Shown: in pieces, positions 11,590 through 21,583 of the stretch
How positions within the stretch are numbered: position 1 is the first letter of the stretch
Layout of the letters: each line of letters opens with the position of its first letter
DNA from: Cerioporus squamosus
Taxonomy: Eukaryota; Basidiomycota; Agaricomycetes; Polyporales; Polyporaceae
DNA length: 30,784 nt
Assembly: GCA_022592435.1 (NCBI GenBank)
Contig: JABYQS010000324.1
Location: forward strand, 1-30,784
Reading direction: 5' to 3'
The notes under the pieces: model-generated
What the model was told of the DNA's origin: nothing
Database searches by the model: none
The model's input: the letters and a program-made list of their open reading frames with translations, nothing else
Made by a program: the position numbers and the translations under genes

Positions 11590-14148
11590 ATGCCGAGTGG
11601 ACCACGGATGGCCGACGCGCGCCCTCAAGAGTCGATGGCAGAGAAGACGCCCCCGGCACGCAAAGAGCCTGGAGACGAAGCCGCAGCCGCTTCGCTAGGC
11701 CCTCAACACAAGTGAGTTGGTATGACCATCTCACAAACTACTGCTCTTAACATTCCCTGTAGTAACCTTTGGATTGTCATCCCGAGGTAAGTGTCGCTTT
11801 ATACAGCCTTCAAGTTGTTGACCTGTTGCACACTTCTGACCTTGGGTCTCTAGTATACTACTGAGTAGTGCGTCCCGCACACATCGTCCTTATTGTATGC
11901 CCTTCCTGACCAGTTTGAACAGTATTCTTACCCGCGCTCGATCAAACCATCACTGCCGTCGCTCTCCCAACTATCGTCAATGACATTGGTGGGGCGGGAG
12001 GATATAGCTGGATTGGTGCAGCTTACCTGCTTGGTATGCTAAACTTTACCTCCCTGCATATGACTGCATCTGATACGTGATCCAGCTAGTGCCTGTAAGC
12101 AACACTGCCGCGCCGCCTGACTCGCTGATAATAGATCGTTCTTGCAGCATGTTCGCCGCTCTATGGCAAGCTATCGGTACGCATGTCGACTCTGACTCCC
12201 GAGTGGCGCTCATCGACTCGTCGCACCTATAGGACATACTGGGCCGCAAACCTGTCTTCATGGCCACATGGGCACTCTTTCTACTAGGTTCCGCACTTTG
12301 CGGCTCGGCACAGAACATCGTTTGGCTGGCAATCTGTGAGTTGACTCAGACAGTCGGAATTGATTCGCTAATGGACGAACAACATCGATACACAAACACA
12401 GCCAGAGGTATCCAGGGTGCTGGTGGAGCGGGTATCATCACCCTCAGTATGATAGCGATATCAGACATCAGTGAGTGAAACTGTAGGCGATCTGCGAAAC
12501 TAGCTAATGCGGAAGGGCAGCACCACTTGCCAAGAGAGGGTTATATGTTGGCCTAGTCGGCACTGTGTGGGGAGTAGCAAGTGTGATTGGCCCAACGGTA
12601 CGAGCACAATCCAGTTCTCGCAAGCTTTACCACGATGTAACGTTGACTTCGATCTAGGTGGGAGGTGCACTCACGGACAATGTCTCGTGGAGATGGTGCT
12701 TCTATATCGTGAGTGGTTCGTGCGGGATGACGCATCGGTACAAGCGGCCTGACTGTGTTGTAGAACCTTCCAGTAGGAGGTGTTCTAGCAGCGGGTATCC
12801 TCTTCTTCCTCCACCTCAAGTCCGTCCCGACGAGGAAGTCGCTCTCCGAAACGCTCAGCAATTTTGACTTCATCGGTATATTCCTTGCTGTTGCGGGTAC
12901 AGCCTGCTTACTTGTCGGTCTCCAACTGGGAAAGAACAACTGGTCGGCCCCCTCTACGATCGTCCTCATCGTCCTCGGGGCCGTCTTGGGTCTGGCCTGC
13001 GCAGCGAACGAGATGTTCACGGGCAAGAGTCCTATCATTCCCCCGCGTCTTTTCACAACTCGGACGACCACCGCTGTGCTAGTCGGAGCGGCTATACATG
13101 GACTGGCCGTCTTCGCCGGTAGCTACTACATTCCCGTCTATTTCCAGATCTTGGGGGACTCGGCAGCGGATGCAGGTGTACGCACCATCGGCTATAGCGT
13201 CGTGTCCTCCATCACGGGATCCGTTGCGGGGCTGGTGACCACCACACGAGAGGGCTATCGACCTGTGCTTTGGTTATCATGGGGTGTCGCAGCTGTGGGT
13301 TATGTAAGTCAACTCTAACCCCAGTCCGTGACTCCGCACTGAGGCATCCTATGCCTTTGCAGGGCCTCATGATCATGTTGGACTACAGGACACCCCTGTA
13401 AGTACCGCCTGCGCACAGCTCTCTTCCTGACTAATGCGCGAGACGCAGGGGCCTGCAGATTCTCTATATCATGGTCGCCGGCGCCGGCGTAGGAGGTCTC
13501 TTTCAGGTACCCATGATAGGTGGGCCTACTGCTCTGCTAGCAGGCGTATTGACGTCTCACTTGCGCGTACAAAGCTCTGCACGCCGCTATGCCTCCAAGC
13601 GACATGGCCACGTCTTCTGCCGCTTTCATGCTTCTACGGTACGTCATCTCACAGTGTTTGCACGGAGAACCCATCTTGAGCATTGTTATAGGCTTATCGG
13701 GTCCGCTATCGGAGTTTCCGTTGGAGACACAGTTCTCGAAAGTGAAGTCCGTCGCAGAACGAAGACCATCGTGGGCTACCAATACCAGGGAAGTGGCACG
13801 GTCGACAACTTCGCTGCCCTCAAGAGTATCCAGGTATATTGTTGTGTTACGTCACCCGCCCACCTACTGACTGCAGCGCGCAGCCCGAGAGTCTGCGGGC
13901 CACCGTCATCCGCGCTTATACCCGTAGCCTTTCCACATTATGGTGCGTGCCCTCGCCATGGGTTTTCCAAACATGACTCAACTTGTCTCAGGGTTCTCGT
14001 TACCACGCTGGTAGGATTCGGCTTCATCTTGTCCTTGTTGATCGCCCGCTACTCCCTCAAGCCGTCTACTCCTACGTCCGCCGCAGTGGGACAGGCGCCG
14101 ACAGCAGCTGCCGCAGAGGGAGAGGGAGAGGACAGCGCTCTAGACTAG
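11590..14148 (+). CDS. MFS multidrug/toxin exporter, DHA2 (14-TM) type
   Basis: A plasma-membrane drug:H+ antiporter of the major facilitator superfamily, likely exporting the product of the neighbouring pathway or giving self-protection. Seventeen exons: 11590-11711, 11763-11786, 11854-11864, 11923-12033, 12086-12094, 12148-12176, 12233-12335, 12402-12470, 12521-12597, 12658-12708, 12764-13303, 13363-13397, 13449-13519, 13575-13638, 13692-13833, 13884-13942, 13992-14148. They give 557 residues and every phase closes. Landmarks in order: NLWIVIP and PALDQTITAVALPTIVNDIG (TM1), motif A GKLSDILGRKP, RGIQGAGGAG (TM4), and motif C [20 protein letters not shown]. The start is uncertain: in-frame ATGs at 11590, 11608 and 11635 all precede the polar, Ala-rich N-terminus. 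Exons of 11 and 9 nt are unusually small but are required to keep the conserved residues and phase. Direction and neighbours fit a cluster transporter of UstT type; the cargo is unknown. Confidence 0.93.
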
Positions 14149-14568
14149 AAAGAAGAAGAACCTTCTAGCCGCGGAGAGCTGTGATTAATGTTCTACCCTT
14201 GACGGATATAGGTAGAGACACCTTCTCGTTGAAGGATTGTTACAGTAGAAGTGTTTTTGTCAAAAGAGTGAACAACACGTCTTGAACCCCTGGGGTTCAT
14301 ACTCGGGATGAAAGCTTTCTAATCGTCGGTCATCGGATTTTGTCGGGCATTGAACTAGTCATTCCATGGGTCTTTCTGATGCGACAATACAACAACACTT
14401 GGCATCCCATATTTCTACAAAACGGCTGCTACTTGAACATACATGACTTAGCACGGCAAACAGTACAAAACGTTTCGCTGCGATTATGAGTAGTATGGTG
14501 AGTGAGCTAATGTGTTCATGTGACCGCATCTCTTGAGATTACTTACAGCGAGGCATCTGGTCGACGGC
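14149..14568. other. Convergent 3' region between the transporter and the small secreted peptide gene
   Basis: This 420-nt stretch lies between two converging stop codons and is more AT-rich than the coding DNA. It presumably holds the 3' UTRs. A consensus donor and nearby pyrimidines just past the peptide stop could indicate a 3'-UTR intron. No coding frame is supported. Confidence 0.45.
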
Positions 14569-14812
14569 TCAGAAGTCGACTCCCGCACAGCGCTTCTTCA
14601 TCACCCCGACAGCGCCGCCAGGAACATCGCCATCCACGCCCGCAGCACCGACTGGGATGTCGAGCTCGTCGGGAGGGCAGTCAGCTTGGTCTGCCGAACT
14701 AGGTCAGGCATCACAGGTATCGTGAAACAACTGCATGCTTACCTTCAGCAGGCGTGGGCAGCGCGGCGACAAAACCGACGAGGAGAAGAGTGAAGAGTGC
14801 GAAAAACTTCAT
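14569..14812 (-). CDS. Small secreted peptide, candidate RiPP precursor
   Basis: A two-exon gene (14812-14743, 14690-14569; 52-nt intron) encodes 63 residues. The start MKFFALFTLLLVGFVAA is a clear secretion signal, probably cleaved near residue 17. The mature part is acidic and Gly-rich (DIPVGAAGVDGDVPGGAVGV), has two cysteines (28 and 58), and ends with MKKR followed by CAGVDF. The Lys-Lys-Arg at 55-57 is a good Kex2-type site that would release a six-residue C-terminal peptide. A TATAAA element lies 82 nt upstream of the ATG. I do not recognise the family with certainty: small secreted proteins of this kind are common in mushrooms. Its position beside an exporter, two UstYa-like genes and a monooxygenase makes a ribosomal-peptide precursor possible, though a single core without Tyr is unlike known dikaritin precursors. 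The acceptor was chosen because it gives the only long frame. Confidence 0.6.
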
Positions 14813-14893
14813 GATGTGTATCAAGGTGTGTACGTCTGTTGTGGACGAGTAGTCTGAGGGACTTGAGGTTAATGGTCGGATTCTCCTGAGCTC

Positions 14894-14899
14894 TTTATA
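14894..14899 (-). promoter_or_regulatory. TATA box of the small secreted peptide gene
   Basis: On the minus strand the sequence reads ATATAAAGAGCTC, an unusually good TATA element. It lies 82 nt upstream of the ATG at 14812, a distance that fits a short 5' UTR. Few other genes in the window show so clear a TATA box, which suits a regulated, highly expressed small gene. Confidence 0.5.
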
Positions 14900-15908
14900 T
14901 GGGTCTCACTTCGCTCTCGGAGGAAGCCTCTTAAGCCTATGTCCACGTTAGTGTATGAGAATGCTCTACTTGAGATCACCACACGGCTTGATCATGTATC
15001 GGAAGCAACGTCTCCGACTCCGTATGAGCTAATCGTTGTGGACTCCAGTAGGTGGTCAAAAAGTGCGGTACTTATATGATCTCTGCCGCGGACGAGGTCA
15101 TGATAAGTAAGCTGTGTGCTCACTTTCAACGTTCCAAACACATTGGTACAGCTCAAGAACAGTGTGTTTTCTGATGCTCAGTGTCTGATCGGCCAAGTCT
15201 GCATAAGTTGAAGGGTCCGCGGAGCTCACGATGCATGAACCACTTGCCAGTGGCCCAAAGGGACGTCAACTTCCTATTAAAGACGTGTGGCAGTGCTCGT
15301 ACTGTGCGCGCGCTCCTCGCTAGAATCGGCATCCACTTCCTTCCTTCTTGTCAACACCCTCACGCGCACGCCCCGCTGGCCAGTCAGCCCTCTTCGACAG
15401 CGCTCAGCACATGTTCAGGTTCCCATTATGATACGCCTGACCTTCGATGGTGAGGCGGTGTTGGCTATCGGTGCCTCTAGCCGCAAGTCGCAAGTCGTAT
15501 CTCGAGTTCCGGGTCTCGAACAGAAACCGCTCACACACACAGGGTCCTCATCGTATGCCTGGCCTTCCACCCTAGTCTCACACTCAGAGCGCGCGCACAC
15601 ACACAGGTCTTCTAGCTCGGTCTTCTTGGCCAACGCTCACCAGATAGTGCAGGACGCTCGACGGTTTCGTGCGTTCGAGAAGATTTCCCGACTGCTTCCT
15701 GCCCTCCGGTCAGGAGTCTGTGAAGGAAGTGCACACACGGCTTGAGTGCGGCTTAGGAAGGAGGATACTCGGGCGGTGAGCATACAGCCTAACTACGAAT
15801 GAGCTGAATTTAATCCATACGTTTGGAACATCGATAGCCGGACTTGCAGGTCCCTCCTCGCATTTCAGGGTCTCACCTCACCAGCTCTCGTGTCTCCCCA
15901 CTCCCAAG
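14900..15908. other. Intergenic region upstream of the small peptide and the membrane protein; no gene seen
   Basis: This 1-kb stretch lies between divergent starts. Plus-strand frames at 15181-15453 and 15287-15745 have no domains and cross obvious simple sequence. A 12-base repeat CACACACACAGG occurs at 15532-15543 and again at 15596-15607, and CGCAAGT is tandemly repeated near 15482-15496. The interval just before 15909 ends in a pyrimidine-rich leader. Confidence 0.45.
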
Positions 15909-16813
15909 ATGTCTTCCAACTCTGCGTATACGCCTCTGCTACACAATGACTCCGAAGCGCTTGACGAGGAGTCTGCAATGGGCGAACGAAAAGGTGAGTT
16001 ACGTGCTCGGTTCGTATGTTCACGCACTGGACAGCAGCTGTTCTAGGCATTGCGGAACTCCAGCCCGTCGCCCGTACACGGCCTCCCGCACTCCTGTACT
16101 GGGCATGCGCCGCCTCTTTGATATGTGCTGCCATCAACATATCCTTCCTTGTACTGAAGGTTGTAGTCCCTCGTTACACCGCGGCCTCCTCTCCAGCTGG
16201 CCTCGAATATGCCAGTTCTTACGTCGGTCTCGAAGCCGTTCACCGCGATTCGACTGCGCCACCGTTGCGCCCCATCATCAGCTTCCCCATGGCAATCGGA
16301 CAGGCCAACCGATCCAACCCTAGTGCTGTGTCTCTCGACATGCATCGGTGGACGTCGACCTTCGGCACTGTCTACCCTGAGGATCGTCGCGTCCTCGCAT
16401 CGCCCGCTGTAAGTACCATCTCTAGTTGTGGAATCCAGAACTGAGTGTATGCGCGTATGCAGGAGACTACTTTCTTACAATTCTGGGCGGGAGACTTTGG
16501 AATGGAGCGATGCTCCTTGAGGCTGATGATCCCCGCCCCCCATGGAGCTGATGTCTCGCTATCAAACGACGCCACCGTTGAGCTATGGCTGGTCAAGGCC
16601 CCGCGAAGCCTCGAACTCCGCTCACTCTCTTGGAAGCAGCGTCCGGCTAGAGAGCGCCTCCTCGCCTCATGGATGCCTAGTTACAACTCGACCAGGGAAA
16701 CCGACGAGTTCGTTTGTCGCTCCGGAACGTTCCAGACGTTCGAGTTAGCTTGCATCGGGGAGCGCTGTTTGGTCGACTTCCGCCAAACTCCGAAACACAA
16801 AGATTCAGGTTAG
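15909..16813 (+). CDS. Single-pass membrane protein of a basidiomycete family of unknown function
   Basis: Three exons (15909-15993, 16047-16408, 16463-16813) give 265 residues. The N-terminus MSSNSAYTPLLHNDSE is a cytosolic-type leader, and one transmembrane helix follows at about residues 40-64 (LLYWACAASLICAAINISFL). The outer part has the blocks YVGLEAVHRD, ISFPMAIGQANRSNPSAVS, STFGTVYPEDRRVLASP and GDFGMERCSLRL, then a beta-rich C-terminal half. I recall this architecture (TPLL leader, TM, YxGLE, GTxxPEDR, FGMERC) as a widespread but uncharacterised mushroom protein family; no function is known to me. The start at 15909 fits the conserved leader. It may be a bystander to the UstYa/monooxygenase locus, since its family also occurs elsewhere. 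Confidence 0.8.
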
Positions 16814-18262
16814 TCTGGGGTGACATACAACTCGTCATGCCGTAGTACTGAAGGTCACGGTCGTATTCGTCAGGACTCTGGATGGTGCAACGCCAGTCCA
16901 TCTGACCCAGACTGACTGCTGTCAGTCAACGTCAAGAAGGCGAATCGAACTTGAGTGAGCATATGTTGATTGCTCCAATGATTATGAGAAGCGCATGCTT
17001 TTCTTTCCCGCTGGGTTGACTGTTTCCATATGTGAACTTGACCATTGTCTCGTCATATCGCTCATAGCGGTCGCTGTAACAGTTGTATGCAGCGAAACTT
17101 AAGACTGAATACTTCGCTTCGGATACAGACGTTGAGGACGGTACCTCATCGGTCAAGATAAGTAATGAAGGGATAAGGCTCCCGGCTGTCCAATAATACA
17201 GTACGAATCCGTTGATGCCTCGATGTCCTCAGAGAGGGCCAGTGCTTCCGATTGAGGCACCAGAGCAGGTCAGCGTGACTGCGTGCATGTGAGACTCTCG
17301 ATGAATCTGTCCAAAGAGAGGCGGCGGTAGCTCGCGCCCACCTCACTCTCAGTGCCGCTGTGAAGCGGCTATCATCATGAGCGGATATGCGATCTCGTTG
17401 TGCCTTTATGCTGGCGGAATATTCGTTAGCACGGTCGGCCGCAGCGCGTCAGATAGGCAAGATACAAACGAGGAACTGCGTCCGTCCATCGCTGGTGCCT
17501 TAGGCTCTCGGTCGGTACATCTTGCGCCGTGATGCTTAAAACGCACTGTGCGCATTCGAGCTTGCCGCTTGTCTGACTATCAGGTCAACCCTGAGGCCCG
17601 TGTGCACAACGCTGGAACTATGCCGCAGAAGTATTAACTTCGATGGGCTCAGGCTTACCTCAGCGGGTAGGTACAAGGGATCATGGTACCTCCCAGGATC
17701 CGAGAGGACCGCACCGCGCGTATTCCGAGCTCTATCAACCGGTACTGCCTCCGTATTGTAGAGTAAGAGAAAAGGACTCCAGAACCAGAACTGCCGCTCA
17801 TTCGAGGACCATCTGGATCTCGAGATGTGGCACTGGCAAAGAAGGGCGAGTCAGTGATGAACTTCTCGCGCTCAGTCCGCATGATGACCTTGTACTTGGT
17901 TGGGAGACAACTGCTGAGAATGAGGAACGAGTCTATCACCGAGAACACAGACCTGAGGCACCCTCATCTCCGAGTCCATCTCGCGGCGCGGGGGGCCAGC
18001 GTCAATCTAAGTCTTCCCAGAGCTTCTCTCCCGGGCGCATCTTCTGACCGGTCTGACCTTCCAAACGTCCTGTTGCGCTCAACTCCACATCAGCAGTCTG
18101 CAGCACTACTCGGGCCGTGGACGAACTTCGCCAAGAGGCCTAGATGTTATATCGAGGTGAAATGCTCAGGCTGACCGACCTCATCCCTCCTCGAACTTGG
18201 GGTCTTCGATTGCCAATCTCGAGCTTGACTTGCCACTCAGATCGCTGAGCAGAACGCCCCAC
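16814..18262. other. 1.4-kb stretch with no supported gene
   Basis: No frame here shows a domain I recognise. Two minus-strand frames look slightly less random than the rest: 17156-16932 (contains SEAKYSVLSFAAYNCYSDRY) and 17948-17655 (contains LPTKYKVIMRTEREKF). I could not join them with good splice sites into a single protein. They could be relics of a decayed gene or chance. A plus-strand frame at 17643-18047 overlaps the second and is poorer. Confidence 0.4.
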
Positions 18263-20216
18263 ATGGACGCCCCCGATGTCGTTCCAGGGACTCGAATCGA
18301 GTTCATCGCCGTCCTCGCCACAATGGGTCTCTACGGCATAACCTGCATGCAGACGTTGGTAGACTTCGTTGTCCTTATACATCTTCTCCCCGTCTCAACT
18401 TCTTCCTTTTGGCAGGTTCTTGTATTTCGTCAAGTCAGTCGTGTCGCGAATCAGTCTGTGCCAGTCTTGGTCCTGACGCCGCATGCTCAGCTATCAACGG
18501 ACTACTGATCGCTGGACCTTTCGACTCTTGGTCAGTGCTGCCCGCGTTTACTCGAGTGAAGCTCATGCCGTCTCCTCATATCCAGGTTGCCTACCTTTGG
18601 TGAGTGGCGTGTATGCGCCGTTGCGCGACCGATTACATACTCATATCCTTCAGGCTCATGGACACCATCCATCAAGTCATCACCAACCGAGGATGTAAGT
18701 ATCGGCAGGTGGATCCTGAGAGGCACCTACGCGTTGACTAACCGTTCTCGCGCACTAGTTTGGGTGCTCATCTCTCGGGTTCATGATCCATTCGTTCTTT
18801 CGCGGTATGCCGTTTTCTCGCGTGATGTGGGTTGAGGCTTAGTTCTCCTTTGACAGGGAATATCTGGTAGCCTTTGCCTTCCATAATCAGCACCGGCCAT
18901 TAAACTGAAAGTCATCATGGGAAGTGGGCAGGGTTGTTTACGGTATGGCCTTGCCATGCCAAATTCCGCACAGAGTTTCCTGCTGACACCTCCGCAGAGC
19001 TTGGTAACTCTTCCGACGCAGCTATTCTTCGTCATGCGTATCTGGGAATGTGAGCATTATAATTGAGCTTAGACTCGCGTGTAGGGCGCAGTACTCATGA
19101 TGATTATCGAGTAGTCAGCAACAGACACTGGACTGTTCCACTCTTCTTTGTGAGTGGTACGACCCCTTCAAGAATGACACGTTGACTATTCATCGTGCCT
19201 AGATTCCGTGCTCCTTGTTTCAGTTTGGTAAGTGGCGCTTTGCATGTTTAGAGTGTCGCACTCATTCTTTCTTGTGATATAGCGGGATACATCGGTGAGT
19301 TCACATTTGCGCTGGGCGTGGTTGCGTCAGAGCGCGCGACTGACAAATTGGACACCCAGCATTCCTGGTGATATGGTGCGACATCTAACATACTACCTCC
19401 ACTACGATCTCGCCTAACGGCAAACCTCAGTCTAAATGGGGGTACAACGGCAAAAATCATCTTCGTAATCGAGGTAGGCAGCAATCATGATATGTACTCG
19501 TACACGATGCTGGCGCTGACCCCCCTCTCCTCTTCCCCCGCGTAGAACTTGCCGATGGCGTTTTGGGGAGTCCAAGCCGCCGAGGATGTGATCATCTCCC
19601 TGTCACTCGTCTACCTATTATGGAGTCGTAGAGTCTCTAGCAGATTCAAGAGGTAGGCGGGGTCGGCACTGTCTCCCTCGAGTCGAAGCTGATCCGGAGC
19701 ATGCAGTACGGACAAACTCCTGTACCGTCTCACTGTATTCGTTATCAACACCGGGATGTGGACGGCCTTGTGCGCCCTCTTCACCATCATCACGGTGGGC
19801 TGAGCTACCGTCCGCCTTTGGCTTGACAGAGACTGATGTATGATCAGCTGGCCGCGTATCCCAACGTGCAAATCTACGTCTCACTGAACTTTGTCGTATG
19901 TCCGCTGTACTGCAACACACTTCTCGCGAACCTCAACGCAAGAGGATACCTTCGTGGCGACAATTCCACAGAGACGAACAAGGACGTTGCCACAGGTGGT
20001 ACAATTGCCTTCGCCCCCTTCCGCACGACGCGTCCCGGTGTCAGTCACATAGTGCATCGTTTTTGGGACACATTCGCTGATGCCCATCTTAAGCAGCTCA
20101 CAGGCACAAGCGCTAGCTCGCACACTGATGTCGACGACTTACCTATGGCCACGTTCGCCAACAACTCCAGTATCAAATTGTCGGGGCTCGGGGCTACCAG
20201 GGGCAGGGACATTTGA
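18263..20216 (+). CDS. DUF6534-type multi-pass membrane protein
   Basis: A mushroom-type integral membrane protein with about seven helices, of unknown function. Sixteen exons: 18263-18354, 18416-18433, 18491-18530, 18586-18599, 18654-18694, 18759-18804, 18857-18866, 18998-19049, 19115-19149, 19203-19227, 19283-19294, 19360-19375, 19431-19473, 19546-19652, 19707-19794, 19848-20216. They give 335 residues and all phases close. Family hallmarks: an N-terminal helix ending YGITCMQT, then FLYFVNYQ, WLMDTIHQVI, FFVMRIWELSNRHW, and the C-terminal domain TDKLLYRLTVFVINTGMW ... CPLYCNTLLANLNARGYLR, which is the diagnostic DUF6534 tail. The cytosolic C-terminus is polar. Exons 6 and 7 (18759-18866) are the least certain because the loop there is about eight residues shorter than I expect. 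An upstream in-frame ATG at 18197 exists but would add a non-family leader. Confidence 0.8.
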
Positions 20217-20496
20217 GGCTGAGGACAACAGGGAGGGAGGACGGGTGAAGGGACTTCCGGATGGGTGCCTCAACTGCCGCATTTCATCACCCATGGGTCT
20301 GTTCGCGTCCGACTCGGACGGCTTCCTGCTTGGCTGATAATCCGGGTCGATTGGCTTGTGTATAGTAACCAGACGTATCGCTGAAGTATTCATTGTCGGG
20401 TCATGACGAGATCCTGAGCGCGACACCCATCAGTAATCAAGCACAACCGACTGTACCAACATCATCTCCTCGAGACAACCAGCCCCAACGCGATAT

Positions 20497-21583
20497 CTAC
20501 TTCCGCTCCGCGGGAACCCAACCTGCAGGCCTCGGCTCAATGGGACTCCAACATCCAGTATGGCCTCTGACACTCTCCAGCCACTCTAGCTCAGCAGCCT
20601 TCTCCGTAGAGACAACGTATTCGCGGTGTGGCAACACCATGATAGGTCGGACCGCCGCGGCCACGAAGTTATCGAAGTCTCTCTTGAATACCGAATACGC
20701 GATATAAGGATTGCCACAACGGCCTCCCGGCGCGGGCGGGCTTTGCGGTTCGAGGTAGAGGTTTCTCAACTTGTTAAACGGACCACCTCTGACTGGTACG
20801 AGTAAGAGGAAGAGTCAGTACACATCGAGGTGCAGGATCATGTCACTCACTCGCTATGTCCTCCAGCTCTTGAGAAACCTTCGTGACGTTGGAGACGCAC
20901 AGGTGCGTAACATTGGGAGCGCGAGCTGCCCAGTCGCCTAAGATTTCATCTTGGCAATACGTAGAGAAGGGCAGGCGGAGGTAGGTGAGGTGGGGGAAGC
21001 TGATGGGGCTTCCAGCCACATCGACGAACGGGTTCTTCCCGTACAGATGGAACTCCCCCAGCGCGGGGAATCCTTCGGAACATTCGATGTCGGGGAGGTT
21101 GGTGAACTCGTACCATCCTTGACAGTGGAGGAAAGAGAGAGTCTGCAGGTCCCGCGAGACGAGGCGGAACAATGCAGCGAGGTCCTGCCGATATTGCGTG
21201 CTCTGTTCCCGAACGCGAGCCCTCCGAGAAGCCTCCTTGGGATCGGCCTCCCCCTTGAAGAAGCCGGGGTCGTTGAGGTCACCACGCCAGTCCTCCCTGA
21301 CAACGCTGCCCTCCGCTGCGGCGAAGAAGAGGTGTTTGATGGTCGGCTTGTAGGCATTCTCCTCCGCCTCAGCAGTCGCGCGGGCCTTCTTGAAGCAGGA
21401 GAGGAATGCCGCCATCTGCTTCGAAGTGCCCGAAACTTTGACGGAGTGAAAGCGTGCTGAGCGAGAGGTAGCCCTGATGCTCTTCGATACGAGCGACAGC
21501 GAGCATCCCGTGAAGCCACCATCTGTACACGCAAGCGTGTAGGTCTCGTGCAGTAGCTCGGGCGCGAGGCTTTCCAATGCCAT
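20497..21583 (-). CDS. F-box-like protein with leucine-rich-type repeats
   Basis: Two exons (21583-20851, 20792-20497; 58-nt intron) give 342 residues. The N-terminus ESLAPELLHETYTLA followed by SLSLVSKSIRATSR matches the degenerate F-box of mushroom proteins, which would bind Skp1 in an SCF ubiquitin ligase. The rest resembles irregular leucine-rich segments: LQTLSFLHCQGW, FPALGEFHLYGKNP, FPHLTYLRLPFS, APNVTHLCVSNVTKV and KLRNLYLEP. This is the usual layout of the greatly expanded F-box/LRR proteins in Agaricomycetes. The C-terminus ends in a Trp/Pro-rich tail (CWSPIEPRPAGWVPAERK). The target is unknown. No catalytic motif is present. Confidence 0.75.

Noticed and set aside
15287..15745. 152-codon plus-strand frame
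   Set aside because: Passes through CA-rich simple repeats, no domain, and lies between divergent promoters.
20139..20426. 95-codon minus-strand frame overlapping the end of the DUF6534 gene
   Set aside because: Overlaps the well-supported C-terminal coding exon on the other strand, and no domain or splice partner was found.
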